Translations under genes and position numbers: made by a program | From: Stichopus chloronotus | Lineage: Eukaryota > Echinodermata > Holothuroidea > Aspidochirotida > Stichopodidae | Assembly: GCA_021234535.1 (NCBI GenBank) | Contig: CM037830.1 | Span: forward strand, 2,020,170-2,084,169 | Length of the DNA: 64,000 nt | Reading direction: 5' to 3' | The notes under the pieces: generated by a model | Database searches by the model: none | Told to the model about the DNA's origin: nothing | The model's input: only the letters and a program-made list of their open reading frames with translations | In this document: piece after piece, positions 23,701-35,700 of the stretch | Layout: the number at the start of each line of letters is the position of its first letter | Numbering within the stretch: position 1 is the stretch's first letter

Positions 23701-26700
23701 GGTTATGAGTAGGCTACAGTATACTGTACATCGCTCCTCTGTTAGCACAGCTCATACATGTAAATGAAAAGAGTCCAACAGTAAAAGGTCCGTTCCTACT
23801 GAATGTCTCTTTGATTTCACTGCAATTGTGTAGCTAGTGATAGATCAGAATGAATGTCTAACTCTTCAAGCTTATGAATAAGATGTTTGCAAGCCACTAA
23901 GGCCCTGGTTGATGAATTGTTTTTGGACTGTATCTCATGGATGGACTGTCATGTACAGAGAGCTATAGGCAGTACTGTAGCATGTTGGGCTGAGATGTAT
24001 GCATGCATGACTTCACTGCATGTAAGATGCAATCCTTGTAGTAACCACTACAATGAGGTAGAACTGGTGTAAATAACTTAAAGGGATTGTCTCAAACGCA
24101 GTAGTCACAGTTGCTCAGCACACTACAGTCGTGCATTTTAGAGCAACTATTCTGTTTACATTTCAGGTTCTGAGTACAAAATTTCCATCTCCAGGAATGT
24201 TCTTAGCAAGATTAAAGCTGGAATATGAGCAAAAAATATTTTACCAGTGAAAGTCACTACAAAGGCAAAATATTGTGTAAGCCTCATTTTTGCATTCATA
24301 TTCATTGCCATCGGTCTGTTTGATTCGGAGTAACGTTGATTGACGGCGAGACTTTCTTGGAGAGTCTGAATTTTGTGGGGTCAACAAAAATGTCTCAGAG
24401 ACAATTTTCTTATTCAAATATCTAAAAGATGAATATTTCTCTTCAAAGTTTTGTGACAGGCCTTTTCTCTACATTCTCCTCCTTGAAACACTGACGAAGA
24501 ACAAGTATAAGATGACTAGGTCCTTGTTCCACAAAGAGTTAGGATTGATCTTAAGTTTGATTTCTGTAGGCTTGCCACAGTGATAAATCAAGCTTAAGAT
24601 TGATGGCAACTCTTTGTGGAATAGTCCTCAGGTGATTACCAGTACAACTCATATTCCAGCTGTAAAAGCTTAAACATTATACAGACGAGGAATAGTACTG
24701 TGACACTGCAGCTTGGAACTATGTCATGTGCCTGGCATGTGTCTGGCATGTGCCTAGCCAGTGTCTGTCTACAGCTTGTCAGACTGTAATATCATGAAAG
24801 TGGATCATATTCTGTGATGTACTGCTGCAATGTCAGTTAAATTCGTGCTGTAATAGAGTGTGAACTTCAGGCTGAGTGAAGGTGTGTATTACAGAATCTC
24901 TCGGATGACAATTTGTTGAGTATGGCCACCCACTCCTTCCATCATTGCACTAGATGGCTGTGCAATCAGGGCAGGCACTGTAAAATAATGGCCTCATTGT
25001 CCAAAAGATAGGATTGGGCGGTACTCATAAGAACCAACGCTGGTACTTTCCCCTTTCCCAGTACCGGCATTGGTACTAGTACCTTTACCATCCTCCACAC
25101 ATGTGTGCATTTCAGAAATGTTAACTTGAAAAATAAGTCATAAATTGATCCACTCAAACATACCACAAGATCACCTATCCATCTTCAATCTTTAGCATAA
25201 GTTGAAGTAAAATTATTCATGTTGTTAAACTTGGGTCTTATTTCTTATGCACGCTCGATTTTTTCTAAGTTACAGCCAAAGAAATGAAAACACGTTTCCA
25301 CAAGATTCTATGTTCTGCCTTTCCTCCGTTCAATATCGATTGGACAAGTATGCCTAGGCCTAAAAATGTGATGTTGGCAGCATCATATTTTTAGACAAGT
25401 TTGAGATAAGAAACGTGAGAATTAAGAGCACATTCCAAGGCTATTGTTTTTTGGAAATGGTACTGGTTCCAATAAATTAAGTCCGTATTAGACGTACTTG
25501 TTACGACACCAGTCGAGTAGTACTGGTAGTAGCAATTGAAAATTTAAATAGGTACCGAGTAGAAGCAGTTCCCAAAATACTGTTACCAACTGAGTACCGG
25601 AATACTGCCCAACCCTAGCCAGAAGATGTGGTATTATTTACAGGGTCATTTTGGAAACGTGTTGTATGTATGCAATAAGATGCATAGAAACACAGCTGTG
25701 ATGTTGTAGCCATTTTGAGTGTCATGTTGCTGAACAAAGGCTGGTTTAAGTTAATCTTGAAATGTTACTGTAGGCCAACTTCTTGCCCCAAAGATCGGGA
25801 ATTCTCCTTTAGAAACTGGTGTTCTGTCAAGAGGCAAATTTATATACTGTACCATCGTTATTTGTGTACAGTGCTTTGATGAATACGTCAGTCTATAACT
25901 TCATATCAAAGACTGTATCATATAATCCCATTAACTTCATGTACAGTACAGTGAGGTTGAGCAATATGTGTCTCAATTGATTTCATATTTCTGAAAAATG
26001 AGTTGAATTGAATGATGTTTGGAGTTCAATCATTTAGGGAGTTGCTTCATAAATACATGCACCAAGCATCGAGTAAGATTTGTTTTGTGTTGTTGATGTC
26101 ACACACATATACTGTAGGCCTCTCAACTCATTTCTATACCTTAGTGTACTAATGTTCCACAGTACTCAAACATTCATGTCCTCTGGTAGACTGCTCTCTG
26201 AACATTGCTTGTCATTTCTTTGAGGTAGCTTAATTGCCTTTAACATTTCTTGTTGCACAGGAGGGCTTTTTGGCTCAATGCATTTCAGTAGCTGGTATGT
26301 GAAAATTATCATTCCAAGTCTTAGCTGGGGTTTTGGCAGTGTGACTACAATCCTGGGATTAAGTACCATGGTCTGACATCTTTGGCTGGCACTGTGCCAG
26401 TAGATATTCTCTTCTGCTAAAGGTCAATTGACTTATAGTTAGAAGATGGGGTCAAGCTGTTGTTATTGTTTGTAACTGCGAACAGCTGTTATGCTGTTTG
26501 TTTGTGTGGTACAAGTATGTTTCTGATACTTCACTCTGGTGAACCCTTCTATTGGTTCCTTGCTGTGTCTGGTAAAGGCCAGCCAGGTGTCATGGTGGAA
26601 CTGGAATTAGTTTGAATATTGTAGGAGCTGAGAGGAGTGCAGTGCAGAGTAGGGAGTGAAAATGTATGGCCTGTCCTTGGAAGTTAACAATATACTGTAT

Positions 26701-29700
26701 GATATACAGTGAAAAATGTCAAGCCATGTATCACTTTATACAGTAAGGAACGATACGGTGATTTCCTCATAGTTTGAAATCATCTATCCTATGTGAAAAA
26801 CAGATTGATAAGTCATTTCCTGAAAGTTCCACCTTCTGCGCTCTCTATAAATGTACACTGAGAACTGCATATTTAGTGTTAACTTATCTCTTTAAATTAA
26901 AACTCCACTCAATAGTACTGTGCGGTGGTTGTGACCATACATGTGTTTACAACTTTATTTGATGTTTAAGGTGATTTGTAAAAAAAAAAAACTATGAAAA
27001 AAATTGCATTGATCAAGATTAAAACCATTGTTAGTAATACTGGATTCAACGGTTCCAGATGTTAATATTATGAAATTGATTAAAGTGTATTTGTGATATA
27101 CTCACTCTGATTTTTCCCCAATTTAATTTGCAGGTGCCTTTTTGATTCCTTACTTCATATGTGTGATAACGGCTGGTGTACCCATGGCCCTGTTAGAGAC
27201 CCAACTTGGACAGTTTATGGCCCAAGGTGGCATCCTATGTTGGAAGATTTGTCCTATATTTCAAGGTCAGTCAGTCATTTGAAATGTCACCTTATGCAGC
27301 CCCTGTAAAGGTCAGTGGGAGGCAACTCAACCCTGGATTTTTCAGAATCAAACACTGCCAGAAAACTGCTTCACACATTCTTTCTCCAGATATCTCCCCT
27401 TGGAATTTATGGAATGCAGCCATTTTGGTTGTAAATGAATGATGATAGTATTAATGAATTGTTTAGCTCATTAGTTGTCTTCATTTACATACATTGAAAG
27501 TCTATCCGTACTTTATGTTGTGAAAACTGGCAGGTTATAAATTTGAAGTGTAAAACATGCATCATAGTTTGAATTCACCTTGTAGTCTAGTTTTGTTTAT
27601 ATTTCAATGCATAACACAATTAAGAGTGACTTCATGTTGGCAATGTTGTGAAGTGACAATGTACAGTACATATTGGAGTCTTACACATTGAAATCTGTCA
27701 GAAACACTTGTTTGGATGTGTGTTCAATTGAACTCTTCCACTTCTGTGATGCACTGTCTGTGTTCATCTATTCATACTGTACATAAATAAAGCACACTAT
27801 AGTATGCCAACTCTAGGATACCGCATACTTCTTTGAATGTATCTCGTTAACCTTACGTCTTGTTTAATGACTTCTGCTCTGTAGGTATCGGATATGCAAC
27901 GACTTTCATTACATGGTGGTGTAACAATTACTACATCGTTATTCTGGCCTATGCAATCTACTATATGTACAGTTCATTCACAACTGAACTGCCATGGATG
28001 GATTGCAGCAACAGCTGGAACACAGAGAAATGCATTGATGAGCATGTAAGTATACCATCATCCCCTAATAGTAAAGAATGCACAAAGATTTGGTGGAGAC
28101 AGGGTGGGGAGCAAGGATGAAACTTTCATCTAGCTTATCCAATTTAAGCTATACCAACAGTGTCAATTTAACATTGTACCTCCTTATATGGACTGGTTGA
28201 AAGTAAGTTGGTAGTATCCAGCATGTTTAGAGGTAGTCATTTATCACTCCAAGCTACATTTTTGGCCACGGGTAAGCAAAATTCTCAAGTGGTTCTGCTG
28301 TTTGATTGACAGCAAATTGAAAATATGTAGTGTAGCTCATAAGCTCATGTTAAACAGCATACACAAGGGGCCCAGCGTTTTCATTACACATGTGGAGGAG
28401 TTTAAGACAGGCTGTTGGAGGGACTAGAAGTAAGTGGTGGGGAGAATAAGAACTGTCTGGGGCAACAAGCAACTGCCTTAACCAATGGATGTCAAGTTTT
28501 TTATGTGCATTCCAAATGTGACAGTTGAATAAAGTGTAAAGAATTTTACTGACTATTGAATTATCCTTTCATTTGCACAGAGGAAAAATTTTTCATGTGA
28601 AGGTGGTATTTTTGATGACAATGGCAAATGCTATGAAACTGAAAATGGATCCTCTTCAGCTGAAGAATACTGGAAGTAAGTTGGTTTCCTGATAAAAGAC
28701 TTGAAAAATTCATTATTCAATCTAGTATCATATTGCTTTCATCCACCTAAGGATTAGCCTGTGTCTCCTCTTCTTAGAGGGATGTGTGCCTCCATACACA
28801 CAGAAAGGTTATGGGGAAAGGTCATAATATTAGCAACCCTTTGAGCAATTTCTCCTCACCGACCTTTGTATATGGGAGGAATTTATTTGTATTGGTGAAT
28901 ATTTTCTGACACCCCTGTAAACTTGTATTACTGTGTTGAGCCAGGAAAAATAGGATATGAAACCACTCTTTTGGCCAGTTTAAGATTTGTAACATGCAGG
29001 CAACAATTTAACGACCATATCGAAGTTATAGTTTGAATTCACAAACTGATGATGACTATCTTTCATCCTAGAAACAATGTGAATTTTTTGCAGGACAGTT
29101 GCTAAGAAAATTACTAGGTATGGTTGTTACATTCTTATGATGGTGAAAGTGTCAGGATATTCTTTCAATTTATGGCACTGTCCAGTACCCCCCTCCTGCT
29201 TTAGATGTTTCTCACAGATACACAGAGAGTATACACTTAAAACTGTAATTTATCCCAGTGTTCCTCCTACATTCTCTGAATTCACCATCTCTGGAACTGA
29301 TCCTCTGAGACCAGCCAACTGATCACCATGTCTGACCTCATCCTGCAAGTGAAATCAAATGCAAATGTAATATAGCCTATAGACTACAGCACTGTGGTAT
29401 CCCCAACTGTTCTTTAAGACACAAAGCGATGATTGTGGGGGACCTAGTCTTTGAGTCATGTTAGGTGTAATCTTAATTTGTTGTATTTATCTGTTCATGG
29501 GTATTGGTTTGTGAGCTATAGCAAGTTTACAGTGCATATATGTGAAGTTAGCTTTGTTTGTTTCCACTAAGAATGCAAGCCTTTGAATGAACTCGAATGT
29601 ATTTGCTATAGTGATCTTTTGTTTACTCTCTGTGTGTGTGCTTAGGTCCGCTTGTTGGTCATCATCCATGAATTTGTTTTACTATTTTCAGATATCGTGT

Positions 29701-32700
29701 GCTGAAGATATCTGGTGGTTTGGAAGAACTAGGTCACATGAACTGGCATTTGTTTCTCTCCATTATCGTCGCTTGGATTTTGGTTTATTTTTGCATCTGG
29801 AAAGGTGTGAGATCAAGTGGAAAGGTGAGTACCCATAGAATACTTTGAGTCCCTTCCCTTTCACTAATTAAAATATTTTGATCCAACTTTGATTCCTTGC
29901 CAAATGAGATAAGGAATGTAACATTGATGGCATGTGTGTTTGTATGTGACACCTTGGCTTGTGAACACGATGTCTCAAGAAGTGAAAGTTGCTTTAACTT
30001 TGAAATTGGTGTGTAGGTAGTCCATTATTAGTAGATGATCCCTACTTTTTAGGTAGGTCAAAAGTTCATTTGGTAAAGTTGAATGAAGGTGTTCCTTTGT
30101 ATTTCATATATATCTGCAAAGAATCACTAAATCCTACATTCTTCTTCTGTAAGTGGCCTCTTCAATCACTTGAAGATGAATAAGATTGAATGTTTGCCGC
30201 CAATGGGTTAACCCCTTTTAACTTAAAAATGTCCTGTCTCTGATGATAGAACCTGCAATGTCTGTACGTCTCCTCCTCCCACCCCCTCCTGCATTTTTTT
30301 TGTTTTTCAATGGATTTTGAAAGCTGATAAAAAAGTAAATAATTACTGCCTTGCAAGTGATCATTTAAATGTATCCATTTTTCATTCTTTCTTCAGGTTG
30401 TTTATTTCACTGCTACTTTTCCATATGTGGTACTCACAATCCTCCTTATACGTGGAGTCACTCTACCAGGTGCTGGAGAGGGTATAAAGTTTTATCTCAC
30501 TCCAGACTTTTCCAAACTTTTGGACAGCCAGGTAAATGCTACTGAGAACACTTTCTAAGTAACTATCCGTAACATTTGATAAATTAATCACCTGTAAGGG
30601 TGACTTAAGGGAAAAAAAGCTGCCTTTTTTTGGCAACATCATCATCTCTTCTTAACCGTAAATGTTAGCAGTGTTCTTCGTAGTTTAAGTCGTTCAACCA
30701 TTTCTATGAAATTGGTGTTTAGTTCCCTCCCTATCAAAGAAAGATGGGAGATTAATGACAAAGGCAATCTTTGTTTTCATTAAACATCACATCCTGCTTT
30801 ACTATTGAACCCAAAGAGTTAGAACTCAAACTTCATCTGCTGCTGTGTTAAACCCGCAGACATACTGTTGATTTAAAAGTAAGAATATGTGACCATAGAA
30901 AATTGGTATGCGATGGTCATTGGGTCCTCAGTCTTAACTATGTCATTTGTTTTATGATTGGACAGCTGTTGCTGTTGTGTATTTCTTTCTAAGTGTGTAT
31001 GGTCAAACTCATTATCCTCATGGTGAAGGTTGAAAAATATCACTGTAATTATTCCAGTGTTTTTAATTGTCCGTGCTTTTGTTCTTTTAGGTTTGGATTG
31101 ATGGTGGTACCCAGATATTTTACTCCTATGCAATTGGCTTTGCTGCCCTGATTGCCCTTGGAAGCTACAATAAATTTCATCATGATTGCTACAGGTCAGT
31201 TAAGTTTTGGTTTGTGAAATACGTGTTGGTCAGCAAAGACTTGAATTGGTCCTGCTTACTCAGGTTGGTTTGTTGAAGGCTGGGAGTTGAGGTTCACTTA
31301 CACATAAAGTGCTGGTATTTGAGCCACTAGCAATAACCACACTATCATATTAATCAGTGTCGCATCCCATAGACGGTGGCATTGTCTATAGTTGAAAGAA
31401 AACATTTTATTGTTTTGTAGATGCTGATTTCCACTTCCCCTTTTGTTTTCCTGATTTGATTTCCATCTTATAAAAGAAATTTACTAATTTTGCAAAGCTG
31501 ATGTCGGTGTCCCAATCCTGTGGAACACAGATAGCATGACTGTTTACATTTTCTGTAGGATTATATAGTGTCTTGGGCACACACTTAAATGACATATTTG
31601 TTTGGAAATCACAGGGAATTGTTGCAGTTGCTGTACATTTGTACACTTTCCATGTTTTCACAATATTTTTTTGTGTTCCCTGTGTTGTACTTTATGATTA
31701 GTGTGATTTTGTCTTAACTATTGGCGAGGAATGCATAAAGTTGACTTTCATTGAGCAAGGTTTATGAAATCTTTGAAGCAATTGTAGAGCGTTTAAATAT
31801 CTGAGAGAAGAATATGAATACCGAAGCTGATAATTTGTAACTGAAACAGTCTAATTTTGTTTGTCACCAAGGTCAGGGAGTAATAATTCTTAACTTACTC
31901 TCTTTAGACTTAAATTGTACACTTTTAAGAACTGACAAATGTTCTGTTTTTATCATTTTCCAGGGACACTATGATTCTGGCGTTCATGAACAGTTTCACT
32001 AGCATCTATGGAGGCTTTGCTATCTTCTCTGTGTTAGGATTTATGGCTCATCAACAGGGTGTTAATGTCACTCATGTCGCAGACAAAGGTGAGAATTCTC
32101 AATTTTTTTTTTTAATCTTTTTCACCAGTTTTACTTTTTGGTTCTTCTCTCCATACCTCCTTCTCCTCCACTACATTCATCATTCATTTGCCCATTGACA
32201 TGCTTGTTAAATGATGACATCACACTTTGGCTGTTTCTACAGGTCCAGGTCTCGTTTTTGTCGCTTATCCAACGGCTGTTTCAATGATGCCTGCAGCTCC
32301 CGTCTGGTCCTGTATATTTTTCTTCATGCTTATTCTGGTTGGACTTGATAGCCAGGCAAGTATTAACATTTTTCTCTCCACTGTAGCTGCTGCTGTTCAA
32401 CCAAGAATTCGTTCTCTCCTCCTGGTTGCACTCTGCAGATTCCGGAAGCGTTCCGACAACGGTCCCGGACGAACACCGCGCAGCATTGTTCTGTGCATGA
32501 GCAGTGTATATTTGAACCCTGCTCCCAAGCATCGTATACCCTAAAATAATCTTTGTTTGAATTTGTGCCAAAAATACCATGCAGTATATCATTCAGCAAA
32601 AACTGCAGAGGTCATGTAATGCAAACAGATTGTTTCACTATGGAGAGTCATGTGATCATATCAGATTTCCAAATAGTTTATAAAAATTGTACAAATGGAT

Positions 32701-35700
32701 TCCCTGCCCAGTGTGTTGATATATTTTTTACTTATAATTTTGTTTTCTTATCCCATAACAGTTTGTTCAAGTGGAGAGTTTTGTCACAGCTGTTGGTGAT
32801 ATTTTCCCGAGGTATGTCCGTGGAGGATACAGAAGGGAGATCTTTTCCCTGTTGGTGTGTCTGGTTTCAGGTATCCCTGCGATGTTTATGATCTGTGAGG
32901 TAAGTTCATATTAAAGAGGTCACCTCTCTCTAGGGGTGCTTAAATGTAACCACCTGTCCTCCTCCTCTGGCAAGTTAAAGGGAAATAAGGTGGTTAAATG
33001 CAATAACATGTCATACAAAGAAAATAGCTTACAATCATTGTTAAAGCATTCAGTCTCATCAATTAACATCTGCCAAAACTTCATCTCAAAACATTAAGCC
33101 AACAATGAGTTATGGAGGATGCATCATTTGAATTTTTGAGAGTTTGCTTGAACAAATTATTCTTGAGCAACAAATAACTAGATTCTTTTCTGTGAGAAAC
33201 TTGTATCTTGAAAGTAATACTACCATCCTTCCTTGTTTTGAAGAAACTATCATTCTCTGTCCCTAAATATTGGTTTCGAACTCCTTATTTACCTTTAATG
33301 AGAGGGTAGGGTTTGGTTCCAACAGTGTCTGCATTCCTTATGAGGGCAGCAACCAACTTTTAGCAGCAGCTGTGGGGATCATGATCTCACAGTATGACCA
33401 TTAATTTATTTATATAAATAGCTTGGTTCCTGGATTTGTACAAACAGCAAAAAAGAACAAGACTAACAAGCAGTTTCATCTTCTCACATGGAAAAAAAAT
33501 CCCAACAAAAACTATCATTGGTAACCACATTTATCATCTTTATATTGTGTTAGTAACTGGTAACCATGGTAATAATGCTCAGTGATTGTTTCTTGATTAT
33601 TTTTGTTGATGTTAATCTTTTTTTATTTTTTTCCCTTTCCCCTCAATGATTACAGGGAGGGCAGTATATATTCCAGTTGTATGACTACTACTCAGTCAGT
33701 GGTGTAGTACTTCTTATTATGGCCTTCAGTGAAAGTTTCGCCATCGCATGGGTTTACGGTGAGTATTATTAACGTACGGTGAGTATTATTAACGTGTGGT
33801 GAGTTATTGAAATTATGCTGTAGAGCCAGCCATGTTGAGAACGGTGAATACTCGACCCCAAAACGTGAAATCTGTCCGAGCTCAGACAAATGACTGTTGG
33901 TGTGCTTTGGGGTGTGGTATTGTAGTAAAAACTATTAACATGACAAATTTTTTAGTTGGTGGGGTTATGTCTTGCAAAGGTAGGAATACACAATGCATGA
34001 AACACAATACCTGTGATTTGATTATCTTCAGCAGGAACTGCTTGTACCTCCCCCAGTTGGTAATGGTTCTATCTTGATGTAAGGAACTTTTGCATGTATA
34101 GACTATTAAGGTAGCCTGCATATTAAGACTGTGTCCGATTGCAGGTGATTAGAAGTGAATATTGACCAAAAAAAGCCAAGATTTTCATTGTTTCTTGCTT
34201 TGTATTTTTCAGGAGCTAACCGGTATTATGAAAACATGGTAGAAATGATTGGTTACCGTCCATTCCCGTGGTTTAAGTATGCTTGGCTGATTACCGTCCC
34301 ATTGATATCAGTGGTAAGTGGTTCAGTAATAATCTCGTCTTTTAATGATAGTTATGAAAGAATCCAATTTTTTTTATGTCATGGAGTCATTTTTTCTGTT
34401 CCTTAAAAGCAGGTAAAGAAATATTGCATTACAGTCATAAGTTAGTTTCAATGCTACAGATTGTGTTGTCTTTTGTCACAGATGATGTGAAAAAGTGCTT
34501 CATGTAGAAAGCGACCTATCCACGATGCAATAAAAAGATGATGCTGTCATTGATCAACCAGAGCTTACATCAGAATGTGTTTGATTTTGTTTTTTACACT
34601 GTAGTTTCTGAATTCTGATTGTTACAGGCTATTTGGTTGTTTGCTGTGATACAGTGGACTCCATTGAAATATAACGACTATGTCTATCCTCTATGGGGTG
34701 AGGCAATCGGCTGGGCGCTTGCTCTATCGTCCATACTTTGTATACCAGGAAATATGATTGTCAGGATGATAATGACACCAGGGTCTCTGGCAGAGGTAAT
34801 ATTAATAAGTATTGTTGATACCAATCAGTTTGTAATGACACTACGTTCTTTGATAAAGAGGATGATATTGATGACATTCACTTTGCAATATTTCTTCTTA
34901 AGAGATAATCTTAAGAGATTAGAGATTTCTCTGCAATTAACTGAAATAGGACAGAGCTTTTGGATTGCTTTTACTTAGTTCTGTGTGTTGTATTTTTATG
35001 TGAAAAAGAACAATTTTCTCCAATGCCACTGATCTGACTTGGAATAAGATATGAAAATCCTCTTGGTTTTATTTGGAGATTATCAATGTACTGTATAAGT
35101 AGCATGTGATGATGTATGGTATTATCAATCCCAGAGAGATCTTTATCCAACAATTGACTCTGTGGAATATGTTAGCCCATTCAGAGAGAAGTGATTTGTC
35201 ATGTCAGTTTGGATAACCTAATAGAGATTTCTTTACTTGTGAGATATGATCAGACAGTAGTTACTTTTTGTGTGTTTCCAGCCAGGGAAAAAGTCAATGG
35301 CACCCTGTAATGGACTGACTTCCAAGATATAGCTTTAACTGTAATATGTATATATCATTTTGTGGCTCCAGAATTCTTGGCAATTAATTAAAAACCTGGA
35401 AGGGTATTTTAGGAAAAGTCCTGTGAATAATGTGAAATTTCAGTTTCAAACTTTAACACTAGAACTAGAAAAAAAGGCTGATATTGTTAAACCTGCCTTA
35501 CTGCATTCACCACTTTCACGTCGTAGTTATGGTTCAGTTTTGCCACATCACATGGTATACGTTATATACATACAGAACAGACCTGTACATGAATTGAGAT
35601 GGGGGGTCAACAGGTAATTTCTCTTGGGCACAGTATCTTAGGAGGGCATTTGGACATACAAGTATAATAAAGGCAAGGAATCACTAATCCTCTTGGCTTT

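Larger units (their letters stand above)
20727..27133. other. SLC6 intron 1 (6.4 kb) with several transposon remnants
   Basis: The intron runs from GTACAT to TTTGCAG. It holds a TTAA-flanked element (20758-21341), a nested inverted-repeat element (24216-24664) and a hAT-like element (25009-25618). Homopolymers occur near 21483 (C) and 23022-23036 (T then G). No further coding exon was found; the open frames at 23421-23708 and 26774-26962 look like noise. Confidence 0.7.

Noticed and set aside
32281..32599. Minus-strand frames opposite SLC6 exon 9
   Set aside because: They are antisense readings of a proven exon and its intron, with no homology.
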